A stretch of 64,000 nt of DNA, taken from assembly GCF_004349265.1 (NCBI RefSeq), contig NZ_SMFL01000002.1, forward strand, positions 620,001-684,000, given 5' to 3'. The position numbers and the translations under genes are program-made. The DNA comes from Dyadobacter psychrotolerans. GTDB lineage: Bacteria > Bacteroidota > Bacteroidia > Cytophagales > Spirosomataceae. Below the pieces are notes generated by a model that ran no database searches, had not been told where the DNA came from, and saw only the letters and a list, made by a program, of their open reading frames with translations. Position 1 is the stretch's first letter. The number at the start of each line of letters is the position of its first letter. Shown one piece after another: positions 10,152 through 20,683 of this stretch.

Positions 10152-11054
10152 ATGACCAGTAAAATGGGTACAGAAATTACCAACCAAGCCGATTCCCGCA
10201 GTGCCGATGATGCGGAGCATACCAATATCATGGATCTTAATCAGGAGATTGAAGCTTACAGGCAGAAGATATTTGAGCTCAATAAACTGGCTGATATTGG
10301 TCAGCTTAGTGCAGGAATTCTGCATGAGATCAAAAATCCGGTCAGTTTTGTCAATAACTTTTCGAGGCTGTCCCAGGGGTTGGTTGGGGAGATTCTCGAA
10401 ATTATGGAAAAACCGGAGTCGGAAAGAAATGAGGACGATCTGGCTGACCAGAAAGATCTCCTGGATACACTCAGTAAAAACCTCCTCAAAATCAACGAAA
10501 ACGGCAAACGAATTGAAAGGATCATTCAGGGTATGTTGGCGCAAACGAGGTCGGACGGGCCTTTTTTAGAGCCGACAGATTTGAATCAGCTGCTTGAAGA
10601 ATACACCAAACTTGCTTATCAGAGCTTACGCGGCGAAGATAAAGATTTCAATGTATCGCTAAGTTTTAAGCTGGATCCGCAGATCGGTGAGATTAAACTG
10701 TCACGTGGTGAATTCGGTCGTGTAATCCTGAATCTGGTTAACAATGCATGTTACGCCATCAATGAAAGAAGAAAGCAAAATGCTGCCGGTTATGATCCGG
10801 TTCTGAGTGTTTGCTCCGAAAAAATTGGGAATGAAGTTGAAATTAAAATCACCGATAATGGGATTGGTATCCCGCCTGAAATTGTTTCCCGGCTTTTTCA
10901 ACCGTTCTTTACCACCAAACCTCCCGGCAAAGGAACCGGACTGGGGCTGGCCCTTACTTACAGCAGCATAGTCGAAACACACAAAGGCAAGATACAGGTT
11001 ACCTCCACATTGGGAGAAATTACGGAATTCACAATTTTGATTCCTCTTTTATAA
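10152..11054 (+). CDS. Soluble histidine kinase with intact H box
   Basis: A 300-residue cytoplasmic kinase with no membrane span and no sensor domain beyond a short coiled-coil lead (residues about 25-50). The H box is GILHEIKNP with His58, on a long dimerisation hairpin. The HATPase domain (about 150-300) has the N box NLVNNACYAI, the D box DNGIGIPPEI, the F box FQPFFTTKP and the G2 box GTGLGLA, all intact. It follows the large sensor by 29 bp and precedes the regulator-phosphatase by 33 bp. Because the upstream sensor lacks its own His, this protein is the obvious phospho-acceptor for the locus and the likely donor to the receiver domain downstream (inference from order and residues). Confidence 0.93.
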   Translation: MTSKMGTEITNQADSRSADDAEHTNIMDLNQEIEAYRQKIFELNKLADIGQLSAGILHEIKNPVSFVNNFSRLSQGLVGEILEIMEKPESERNEDDLADQKDLLDTLSKNLLKINENGKRIERIIQGMLAQTRSDGPFLEPTDLNQLLEEYTKLAYQSLRGEDKDFNVSLSFKLDPQIGEIKLSRGEFGRVILNLVNNACYAINERRKQNAAGYDPVLSVCSEKIGNEVEIKITDNGIGIPPEIVSRLFQPFFTTKPPGKGTGLGLALTYSSIVETHKGKIQVTSTLGEITEFTILIPLL

Positions 11055-11087
11055 TCCAACATTATACTTAATTAAAAAACTTCAGTA

Positions 11088-12269
11088 ATGGCAATTAGAA
11101 TTTTAAGTGTGGACGACGAGCAGGATATGGAGATGCTGATTCTTCAGCTGTTCAGAAAGCAGATCCGGGACAAAAAATACGAATTCGTTTTTGCGAATAA
11201 TGGAATTGAGGCGCTGGAAAGACTGGAAGAATCAGGTGACATAACGCTGATCCTGTCGGACATCAACATGCCCGGTATGGATGGACTTACGTTTTTGTCG
11301 AAAGTAAATGAAAGACAAAATCCTCTTTTGAAGTCGATTATGGTTTCGGCATACGGCGATATGGACAATATCCGCACAGCCATGAACCGGGGTGCTTTTG
11401 ACTTTGTGACCAAACCGGTAAATTTTGAAGATCTGGAAATCACGATCTCAAAAACGGTTGAACATATTGAAATGCTGACAAGTCTGGAGAAGGGCAGAGA
11501 GCAGCTTATTGCTATCCAGAATGATTTGAGTGTGGCAAAAGAGATTCAAATGTCTATGCTGCCAAAGACAGTTCCTGCAAACATCGGCAAAGCGGGTGTG
11601 GATCTTCACGCGTTTTTGCAGCCTGCAAAAGTAGTGGGCGGCGATTTGTACGACTATTTCATGAAGGATCCGGATCATCTATTTTTCATGATTGGTGATG
11701 TTTCAGACAAAGGAGTTCCGGCAGCACTTTTTATGGCCATTACAAAAGCGATATTTAAAAGTCAGTTCTCCAACAGGAATGGCGATAGTCTGATCCAGAA
11801 GGTTAAAATCGTCAACGAGTTTTTGAGTGAAGACAATTCTTCATTTATGTTTGTGACGGCGTTCGTTTGTCTGCTAAACGTGAGAACTGGGGAGCTTGAA
11901 TATGTGGATGCGGGTCATGAGCCTCCTGTAATTATCAGGGCTAATGGTGAAACGGAACTGGTTAAAAAACAGGGAGGAATGGCGCTTTGCTTCGATCCTG
12001 AGTTTGAGTTTGAATCACATACACTGCAGCTCAATCCGGGTGACAAATTTGTGCTCTACACTGATGGTGTTACCGACGCCAACAACATTCCCGGAGATCG
12101 TTATGGTCTTCATACTTTACAGGAATTTTTCACGACGGGCTCAGGTTCAAAAAGTACGACGGCAAAAGAGATGAATGAGGCAACGCTGACAAGTCTTGTT
12201 GAATTCATTGGTCCTGCAACCCAGTTTGATGATATCACAATGCTTTCCTTACGTTATCTGGGAAGCTGA
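11088..12269 (+). CDS. Response regulator with PP2C (SpoIIE/RsbU-type) serine phosphatase output
   Basis: 393 residues. The receiver domain (1-125) has the acidic pair VDDE, phospho-acceptor Asp in ILSDINMP, the switch Ser in VSAYGD and the Lys in TKPV, so it should be phosphorylatable. A helical linker (125-165) leads to a PP2C-type phosphatase (about 170-390) with metal-binding motifs GGDLYDY, GDVSDKG, YTDGVTDA and FDDITML. RsbU-like proteins dephosphorylate anti-sigma-factor antagonists. No anti-sigma/antagonist gene is in view, so the target lies elsewhere or is different. It is the last gene of the operon; a strong hairpin follows at 12276-12305. Confidence 0.93.
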   Translation: MAIRILSVDDEQDMEMLILQLFRKQIRDKKYEFVFANNGIEALERLEESGDITLILSDINMPGMDGLTFLSKVNERQNPLLKSIMVSAYGDMDNIRTAMNRGAFDFVTKPVNFEDLEITISKTVEHIEMLTSLEKGREQLIAIQNDLSVAKEIQMSMLPKTVPANIGKAGVDLHAFLQPAKVVGGDLYDYFMKDPDHLFFMIGDVSDKGVPAALFMAITKAIFKSQFSNRNGDSLIQKVKIVNEFLSEDNSSFMFVTAFVCLLNVRTGELEYVDAGHEPPVIIRANGETELVKKQGGMALCFDPEFEFESHTLQLNPGDKFVLYTDGVTDANNIPGDRYGLHTLQEFFTTGSGSKSTTAKEMNEATLTSLVEFIGPATQFDDITMLSLRYLGS

Positions 12270-12275
12270 TAAACC

Positions 12276-12305
12276 CGGTCGGATGGCTATTTTGCCATCC
12301 GACCG
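12276..12305 (+). terminator. Strong hairpin ending the sensor operon
   Basis: A perfect 12-bp stem CGGTCGGATGGC / GCCATCCGACCG with a 6-base loop starts 7 bp after the stop of the regulator-phosphatase gene. No long T run follows on the + strand, so it may be a transcript-stabilising or weak terminator hairpin rather than a classical rho-independent one. Confidence 0.6.
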
Positions 12306-12374
12306 ATAATAAAAATCAGGCAACTGAAAAAAGAATAATATTTTTGTCTGTCCAACCAACAATTCCATAATAGC

Positions 12375-14189
12375 TCAATATAGTCCTGAGTCAGGATATA
12401 GCCTTGTGAATGCCAGTTTATAAGCGTCGTGATATCGCGGCTGTAAATTGGTCCAGCAAAGCGGATCGGTTGCTTGTTTGGAAATCGTAGCACGGGGAAT
12501 GTAGTGCTCCGTTTCAAAGGTTTCCGAAAAACGGAAGAGCTGTTCAGTTAACTGTTGAATCGCATTTTCATCTGTCTGGAACTTCCTGTTCAGAAGATAC
12601 ATTTCTCCCGCCTCATGTTCGGGCATAATTTCGGATAAGTACTGACCAAATCCAGATGTGTCACTGGTAATTACAGGGGTGCCCGCCATGGCGGTTTCCA
12701 TGGGCGTGTAACCCCAGGGCTCATAAAGGGAAGGAAAAATCCCAAGATTACATCCTTTGATAAATTCCTGATAATCCATGCCAAGCAGGGATTTGGCACG
12801 TTCCATAAAGTCCGGATAATAGATCACTTTCACACGGTTGCTTTCTTTGTTATCCAAACCCGACATTTGACAAAACCGGGATATCTCATCCTCTTCTTCA
12901 AGCTGGTGCGTACTTACCGGCGGCAGTTCATTTCTTTTAAAGTTAAGAACAGCCTGTTTCCAGGTTCGCAGCAACTCCTCATCAACCAGATTATTCAGAT
13001 TCGGAAGAACCGGGCGACCGGTATTTGTAACAGTTGCGTATAACCTCGGTCCAAGTCTTTCACTTATCTGCGCACAGATTTTTCTTAAATCCTGATATTT
13101 CTGTCTCGCTTCCAGTACCTCCGGTTTTATGTGAAAAAAGGGCTTTTTTGAAATGATGAAAAGAACAATAGTCAGTTCTGAGTTTTGCTGCATGAGCCGT
13201 CCATTAAGTCTGGCCATGGCTTCAAGCGTCAGATCAAATCCTTTGTTGCGATATTCGTATCTGCCGGAAGTAAAAAAATAGAGTGTTTTTTCGGTACGGA
13301 CCGGATAACTTGGCAGGAACAAAGCCTTGACAAAAGCATCGATTTTTTCCCGGCTCAGCGTGTAGAGTTCGAAGAGTTCGTAGCGCGGTGCCGGACGTTT
13401 ATCAATTCCGTTGAAGATGATTTGGTCAGGTTTTCTGCCAAGAAATATTTCGCACTCACGGCAGGTACTTTCGCTGTCTGTGATTAAAACCTGTGTTTTG
13501 GCAGTTATTGTTCTTTCCAGTAAAACGCGAGTTTCTATCCCGAATTCAATTGATTTGGAATGCCAGTCATAACCAGAAAGGTTGGTGAAATAATTGGATT
13601 CATTTGGTGCCAGGTAACGGCCAAGAATGGTAGAATGTGTGGTGAAAACAGTTGCAATACGTACCTGATTATCAGTAAGTTCAGGAATGCAGGATGCGGA
13701 TGTCCACTCATGAAAATGAGCCATTATATCCTGATCCTCAGCAATTTGTTTAGCGTACTCTGACAGAAATATTTTCAAAATTTCGCCAAAACCGATCACC
13801 TGATCCATCAGCTCATCCGAATTGATGGTCGACAACTTATACTTTTCCCATAATCTTGTTTTTACTTCGTTGAGACGGGACTTTTCGATATTCGGATTTA
13901 ACAGTAAAACCCGTGGTCGTGAATCATCCAAAAGCCAGTAGCCGTGATGCACGTCAAATCCCAGTTCGCGTATGACTGTAATGGTCCTGGACAATGCGGA
14001 ATTATCTCCCGCTGATATAGGCCGGAATTCGGCTTTTTTATGATCTGACAGATAGGGGCCTACAAGAAGATAATCATCTCCGTAGGTATCGATCATGACA
14101 GGAATTTTCGATTTGAGATATGTGAATATCCCTCCGATCTGGTTGCATACTTCCCATGCAATCTCAAACAGAATGGTACCCGGTTTCAA
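12375..14189 (-). CDS. Glycogen synthase, GT3 (eukaryote-like) family
   Basis: 604 residues, a full-length two-Rossmann-domain glycosyltransferase predicted to extend alpha-1,4-glucan from a nucleotide sugar. N-terminal signature LFEIAWEVCNQIGGIFTYLKSK (residues 7-28) resembles the donor-side loop of yeast and animal glycogen synthases, including conserved IGGI. The C-terminal acceptor/nucleotide site PSLYEPWGYTPMETAMAGTP (about 486-505) carries the two Glu of the E-x7-E motif. The eukaryote-type GT3 enzyme, rather than bacterial GlgA (GT5), is usual in parts of Bacteroidota. It stands alone, transcribed against the preceding operon; no branching enzyme or phosphorylase is in view. Confidence 0.88.
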   Translation of the reverse strand: MKPGTILFEIAWEVCNQIGGIFTYLKSKIPVMIDTYGDDYLLVGPYLSDHKKAEFRPISAGDNSALSRTITVIRELGFDVHHGYWLLDDSRPRVLLLNPNIEKSRLNEVKTRLWEKYKLSTINSDELMDQVIGFGEILKIFLSEYAKQIAEDQDIMAHFHEWTSASCIPELTDNQVRIATVFTTHSTILGRYLAPNESNYFTNLSGYDWHSKSIEFGIETRVLLERTITAKTQVLITDSESTCRECEIFLGRKPDQIIFNGIDKRPAPRYELFELYTLSREKIDAFVKALFLPSYPVRTEKTLYFFTSGRYEYRNKGFDLTLEAMARLNGRLMQQNSELTIVLFIISKKPFFHIKPEVLEARQKYQDLRKICAQISERLGPRLYATVTNTGRPVLPNLNNLVDEELLRTWKQAVLNFKRNELPPVSTHQLEEEDEISRFCQMSGLDNKESNRVKVIYYPDFMERAKSLLGMDYQEFIKGCNLGIFPSLYEPWGYTPMETAMAGTPVITSDTSGFGQYLSEIMPEHEAGEMYLLNRKFQTDENAIQQLTEQLFRFSETFETEHYIPRATISKQATDPLCWTNLQPRYHDAYKLAFTRLYPDSGLY

Positions 14190-14387
14190 TATTTTTGAAG
14201 GGTTCGGTATTAAAGTTTTAAATACGCTATGTGTATCCTACACAAAGATTGGTTACCGACGGGTAGGATATTTCAATTAAAATTAATCACAATAGAAAGT
14301 TTTGTGTATGATTATAAGTCTAAGCAGTAAAAAACGTTGGTAAGGCCGCTGAAAGCATAGATGAGGTAATTTTGTGTCAAAAAATAA

Positions 14388-14424
14388 AAAGTCCCTGCCA
14401 GAGAATAACTTCGGCAGGGACTTT
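14388..14424 (-). terminator. Rho-independent terminator of the T9SS protein gene
   Basis: Perfect 12-bp stem AAAGTCCCTGCC / GGCAGGGACTTT with a 13-base loop; read on the minus strand it is followed by a T-rich run. It lies 26 bp past the stop of the gene at 14450-15811. The remaining 200 bp up to the glycogen synthase start at 14189 show no gene. Confidence 0.85.
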
Positions 14425-14449
14425 CGTTTTCGGTTTTTAAAGGTAGTTT

Positions 14450-15811
14450 TTATTCGATCAGGACTTTTGAAAATGACGATGTACCTGAACTTGTTATGGT
14501 TTTCAGCAAATACAATCCGGCTGGAAGTCGCGGCAAAGTAATCTGTTTGTTTTTCCCTTTATTTAATTTATCTGTAAAAACCGGTTTGCCGAAGGAATTA
14601 ATCAGAGCAAATTCAGTTAAAGCTTCAGGTGCATCGATAGTAATCTCTCTCGATGCAGGATTTGGATAAGCCGTCACCTTTTGGTCTCCTTTTCCTATTG
14701 CCCAAATTACACTGCTAAAACCAAATGAGCCGTCGTGATCGGTCATTTTTAACCGGTAATAGTAAGGTAAAAATCCCGGGTTCTCCCGGTCGTCGAAGGC
14801 ATAGCTACTACTGGTCCCCTTTCCAGGGATTGTAGTCAGCGCAAAAAAACCATGTTCAGGATCTTTACTTTTTTGAACATCGAAATGCTTAAAATTCTTT
14901 TCCACATTTGTTTTCCAAAGAAGAGTAACCTTTTCGTTATCCGCAGAAGCAGTAAAGGATGTCAGCCGTACTGGTAAGGGAGAAGATTTTAGCTGGTAAG
15001 TACAGGACGCTGAGCATGAATAAGCGGCATAAGTATAAGTGATTTCATGAATCCCTTCACCGGCCGTTGCCGGATCAAAGGTTCGTGACATGGGCAAAAC
15101 GCCTGGTCCGGTGTATTTTGCATATTCATCGGAGTTTATACCGACCAGTGCATCTTCTATTGAGCCCTGGATCACTACGCCTCCGGTAAGCGTAAAAGGT
15201 GGGTCTGTTATGCTGAAGGTTTGCATGGGTGGACAGCTGACTGAGTAAGTTTGGTCGACGCCATCTTTCATAGATCCCGATTCCTGGCATCCGCTTCCAG
15301 TTTTTGCCGTTACCGTAAAGTCATGCAAACCCAGCCCGGCAATCAGCGGATCAAATTGGTAACCTAATGCAGGACTACCGGATACCCCGGGACCACTCCA
15401 GGTAACTTCAAGCGGTTCCCCTGTACTGATTGAAATTCCACAGCCGTTCAACGGACGAAGTTCTGTCTGGCATTTGTAACTATAACCTAAGTTGCATGCG
15501 ATTTGAGGAGCAGCATTTACAGTGATATTGAACTGGCAAACGGACGAAACATTATTAACATCCGTGTAAGTATATGTGATCGTTTTAATTCCGGTGCCTG
15601 CGCCAGAAGGGTTGAAATTTCCATTCACTACGCCGGCTCCGCTGAATACTCCACCAGCCGGTGAGGCACCGGATAATGCAAATGGCGCTGTATTCTCGCA
15701 AACCGATATATTGGCCGGGCAACTTGCCTGTGCCTTGCAGACAGATGGGGCAACCAAAAGACAAACTACAGGCAAAAAGATTATGATATTGAAGGAGGAT
15801 AATTTCGGCAT
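14450..15811 (-). CDS. Secreted protein with type IX secretion (type A) sorting domain
   Basis: 453 residues. Signal peptide at 1-27 (hydrophobic FNIIIFLPVVCLLVAPSVCKAQA). The middle holds repeated beta-rich modules with Cys pairs and glycine-rich turns such as GASPAGGVFSGAGVVNG and GPGVSGSPALGYQFDP, a style seen in Bacteroidota adhesin-like proteins. A conserved segment LPVRLTSFTASADNEKVTLLWKT (about 280-302) usually precedes the sorting domain. The last about 75 residues are a T9SS type A sorting domain (YPNPASREITID...LPRLPAGLYLLK...). The protein is therefore exported by Sec and then by the type IX system to the cell surface or medium. No catalytic motif was recognised; function unknown. 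Confidence 0.88.
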   Translation of the reverse strand: MPKLSSFNIIIFLPVVCLLVAPSVCKAQASCPANISVCENTAPFALSGASPAGGVFSGAGVVNGNFNPSGAGTGIKTITYTYTDVNNVSSVCQFNITVNAAPQIACNLGYSYKCQTELRPLNGCGISISTGEPLEVTWSGPGVSGSPALGYQFDPLIAGLGLHDFTVTAKTGSGCQESGSMKDGVDQTYSVSCPPMQTFSITDPPFTLTGGVVIQGSIEDALVGINSDEYAKYTGPGVLPMSRTFDPATAGEGIHEITYTYAAYSCSASCTYQLKSSPLPVRLTSFTASADNEKVTLLWKTNVEKNFKHFDVQKSKDPEHGFFALTTIPGKGTSSSYAFDDRENPGFLPYYYRLKMTDHDGSFGFSSVIWAIGKGDQKVTAYPNPASREITIDAPEALTEFALINSFGKPVFTDKLNKGKNKQITLPRLPAGLYLLKTITSSGTSSFSKVLIE

Positions 15812-15951
15812 AAAAAGTTTGAGGATAAGATTTTATGAAAGCCGCAATGTAATTATAATCACGGCTAAATCGGTATATAATTGTAATTTGAATAATCATG
15901 AGAGAAATTGAATTATATTCGGTTTTAAACGAATAAATCCTGACCTCATGA

Positions 15952-16241
15952 AAATTGCTTTTATGCTTGCATGCCTCCGCTTACCTGGCTATGAAAGGAT
16001 TCAACGTCATTACCTGCGTTTGGAACAAGCCGTTGGTTGCCTTGTCTCAGTACGAAGATTCTAAAACCTATAAATCAAAATTAAATTCAAAACTTGCCGA
16101 ACGCTACAGGGGATGATGCAAACAATCTGGTCGGGAGCAGGGAGTTTTCTAGGTGCCATGGATCAATCGAAATCGGATCTAACCAAGAAACACGGACAGT
16201 TGGAATGTTTCACACGGCTTTTTGAAGCCATGAATAAATAA
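15952..16241 (+). pseudogene. Remnant of a glycoside hydrolase (GH20/beta-hexosaminidase-like C-terminus), frameshifted
   Basis: No intact gene fills 15812-16273, but two overlapping reading frames together read like the C-terminus of a GH20-like hydrolase. Frame one (to the TGA at 16114-16116) gives AYLAMKGFNVITCVWNKP followed by ALSQYED and LAERYRG. Frame two (from 16113) continues MMQTIWSGAGSFLGAMD and ends FTRLFEAMNK with TAA at 16239-16241. The run RYRG/MMQT across the junction is continuous in meaning, so a one-base frameshift broke the gene; the whole N-terminal catalytic part is missing. The family call rests on remembered similarity to KGFNVI..PW...MQTxWSG patterns. The next gene is an HGSNAT-like acyltransferase, which would fit an amino-sugar locus that has decayed. 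Confidence 0.55.
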
Positions 16242-16273
16242 TATCTTAGGCCGTACTCATCTCACTCAACTTA

Positions 16274-17476
16274 ATGCAGAACTTCAAAACACCTTCTCTC
16301 CGGTTAGATTCTATTGACATATTTCGCGCAGCGACCATGTTTCTGATGATTTTTGTAAATGATCTGTGGTCACTTGAAGGTGTCCCCAAATGGCTGGAGC
16401 ACAGCGAAGCCGCGGCAGATGACATGGGTCTATCGGATGTCGTATTTCCTGTTTTTCTATTTATCGTGGGGCTGTCGTTACCGTTCGCCGTTACTAACAG
16501 AGTGGTAAAAGGCGATAGTCAGAGGACCATTTTAATCCACATCCTGGAACGTACGTTTGCACTTTTGCTGATGGGCGTCTTTCTGGTTAACTATGAAAGC
16601 ATGTTTTCAGAGGGAATGCTTTTACCAAAATACGTCTGGGGAATTCTGCTGATTACTGCTTTCTTTCTGATTTGGAATGTCTACCCGAAGAATCCTGAAA
16701 AGACAAAATTATTTACCGGATTAAAAATTATCGGATACCTTTTGCTGGCATTTCTTGCAGCGATTTACAAAGGTGGCGAAGTAGCAAATCCCTCATGGAT
16801 GGAAACCCATTGGTGGGGAATTCTGGGTTTAATCGGCTGGTCGTATTTGCTTTGTGCTGTTGCCTATCTGTTTCTAAAAGATAACCTGATCCTGGTTGTC
16901 GCTGCCTGGATTTTCTTTGTCGCATTCAACATAGCTGATTTCGCAGGCTTGTTGGGATTTTTGGATAATACCCGGGAATATTTCTGGATTGTAGGCAGCG
17001 GATCAATGCCTGCCTTTACGATGGCGGGTGTTGCGGCCTCAGCAATTTATATGAAGTATCAGCCAAAAGGAAAGTCTCAGTTGTTCATTTTAGTTCTGGT
17101 TGGGCTTGGGATAATTTGTTTGGTTTATGGATTTGCATTACGACCGTTCTGGGGTATTTCAAAGATCAGAGCTACGCCTGCCTGGGTTGGTATTTGCTCG
17201 GGAATTGGTTTTATTGTTTACGCATTCTTTTACTGGCTTGTTGACATTAAAAACACAAAAAAGTGGGCACTACCTCTTGCGCCCGCCGGCACAGCAACGC
17301 TTACCTGTTATCTGATTCCCTATATTTGGTACGCAGTCATTACCATTTTTGGAATTAGTTTGCCGCCGATAGTACGAACCGGAATGATTGGGCTGGTGAA
17401 ATCACTGATTTTTTCTTTGTTGGTTATAACACTCACCGGGATTATCAACAGGCTGGGGGTGAAGCTAAAAATTTAA
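16274..17476 (+). CDS. DUF5009/HGSNAT-like multi-spanning membrane acyltransferase
   Basis: 400 residues with about ten membrane spans. The N-terminal signature RLDSIDIFRAATMFLMIFVND (residues 10-30) and the following SDVVFPVFLFIVGLSLPFA are diagnostic of the DUF1624/DUF5009 group related to human heparan-alpha-glucosaminide N-acetyltransferase. Members are thought to move an acetyl group from cytoplasmic acetyl-CoA across the membrane to a sugar amine outside. The usual catalytic His of human HGSNAT is not obvious here; the corresponding position reads FVND. It follows the broken glycoside hydrolase remnant by 32 bp. Substrate unknown. Confidence 0.78.
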   Translation: MQNFKTPSLRLDSIDIFRAATMFLMIFVNDLWSLEGVPKWLEHSEAAADDMGLSDVVFPVFLFIVGLSLPFAVTNRVVKGDSQRTILIHILERTFALLLMGVFLVNYESMFSEGMLLPKYVWGILLITAFFLIWNVYPKNPEKTKLFTGLKIIGYLLLAFLAAIYKGGEVANPSWMETHWWGILGLIGWSYLLCAVAYLFLKDNLILVVAAWIFFVAFNIADFAGLLGFLDNTREYFWIVGSGSMPAFTMAGVAASAIYMKYQPKGKSQLFILVLVGLGIICLVYGFALRPFWGISKIRATPAWVGICSGIGFIVYAFFYWLVDIKNTKKWALPLAPAGTATLTCYLIPYIWYAVITIFGISLPPIVRTGMIGLVKSLIFSLLVITLTGIINRLGVKLKI

Positions 17477-17570
17477 AGTTGAATTTGAAAACTTACAATT
17501 TATCAGCAGCGGAGGTGGTAAATCTCAAACTATTCGTCCTTATTAAAAAGCATTCAATAATTATATCAAA

Positions 17571-18410
17571 ATGAACAATAGACGCGATTTTGTAAAAAAA
17601 GGAATTGCCGGAGTTTTTGCCGGAAGTATGTTTTCTTTATCAGAAAATTCAGAGGCGAAAACGCTGAAAGAAAAAAAGGAGGACACTTTCAAACTGGGAA
17701 TTGCGGGATACAGTTTCCTGCATTTCAAGCTGGATGAAGCTCTGGCAATGATGAAGAAGTTGAATGTACAGTACTTATGCATAAAAGATTTTCACCTGCC
17801 CTATAAAAGTACAGCCGAGGAAATTGCCACTTTCCATGAAAAGTTGAAACAGGCAAATGTAACCGGTTACGCGGTAGGGCCGATTTATGTTAAAACGACT
17901 CAGGAAATTGATAATGCTTTTGACTATGCCAAAAGAGTTGGAGTGAAATTGATTATCGGCATTCCGAATCATGAGGATTTACCCTATCTTGAAAAGAAGG
18001 TGAAAGAACATGACATCCGGTTTGCTATACATAACCACGGTCCGGAAGACAAGCTTTACCCAAATGCAGCTTCCATTTATAATCTGATTAAAGACCTGGA
18101 TCCGCGGGTTGGCATCTGTTTTGACATGGGACATGATACCCGAGATGGTCGGGATGCAGCGGCTGATCTTGGAAAATATCACAAGCGAATTTTCGATATG
18201 CACCTGAAAAACGTGACTGCTGCCAAAAAAGAAGGATCAACCTGTGAGCTGGGACGTGGCATCATCGATATTCCTGCCTACGTAAAAATGTTAAGAAAAG
18301 TAAAATACTCGGGATCATGCAGTCTTGAATATGAGAAAGATATGAAAGATCCGCTTGCCGGAATTGCTGAATCCGTTGGTTATTTTAGAGGAGTTTGTAG
18401 CGTTGTCTGA
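17571..18410 (+). CDS. Exported sugar phosphate isomerase/epimerase-like TIM barrel protein
   Basis: 279 residues. The N-terminus MNNRRDFVKKGIAGVFAGS carries a twin-arginine (RRDF) motif and a short hydrophobic stretch, so Tat export is likely. The rest is a xylose-isomerase-like TIM barrel: strand ends such as FKLGIAGYSF, RFAIHNHGPED (metal-site His), GICFDMGHDTRDG (Asp/His) and CSLEYEKDM (final Glu) fit the AP-endonuclease 2 superfamily metal site. Such Tat-exported relatives in Bacteroidota act on sugars or inositols outside the cytoplasm; the actual substrate is unknown. It begins 94 bp after the membrane acyltransferase. Confidence 0.8.
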   Translation: MNNRRDFVKKGIAGVFAGSMFSLSENSEAKTLKEKKEDTFKLGIAGYSFLHFKLDEALAMMKKLNVQYLCIKDFHLPYKSTAEEIATFHEKLKQANVTGYAVGPIYVKTTQEIDNAFDYAKRVGVKLIIGIPNHEDLPYLEKKVKEHDIRFAIHNHGPEDKLYPNAASIYNLIKDLDPRVGICFDMGHDTRDGRDAAADLGKYHKRIFDMHLKNVTAAKKEGSTCELGRGIIDIPAYVKMLRKVKYSGSCSLEYEKDMKDPLAGIAESVGYFRGVCSVV

Positions 18411-18423
18411 TACCAAAAAGTGG

Positions 18424-18451
18424 TTTGGCGTTTAGTAATGTCCTATTTTTG
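18424..18451 (+). promoter_or_regulatory. Candidate Bacteroidota-type promoter for pgi
   Basis: TTTG at 18424-18427 and a perfect -7 box TATTTTTG (TAnnTTTG) at 18444-18451, with 16 bases between. It lies 73 bp upstream of the pgi start. Known Flavobacterium/Bacteroides promoters have TTG and TAnnTTTG at similar but usually slightly longer spacing. Confidence 0.5.
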
Positions 18452-18476
18452 CTGCTGAACAGTGAGGCGATAATGA

Positions 18477-20527
<2,051 letters not shown>

Positions 20528-20683
20528 TACAGGCGGATAAACGAGAGATTGTTAATAATTGACGAAAGTAGCACAGAACTCTATTTTTTGATACATACGG
20601 TTAAATAAAATGTATTTATAGTTGTCCTGATCTAAAAATATACAATATTGTTGAGGAGAATTTGCTGGTTATAATAATTCCCC

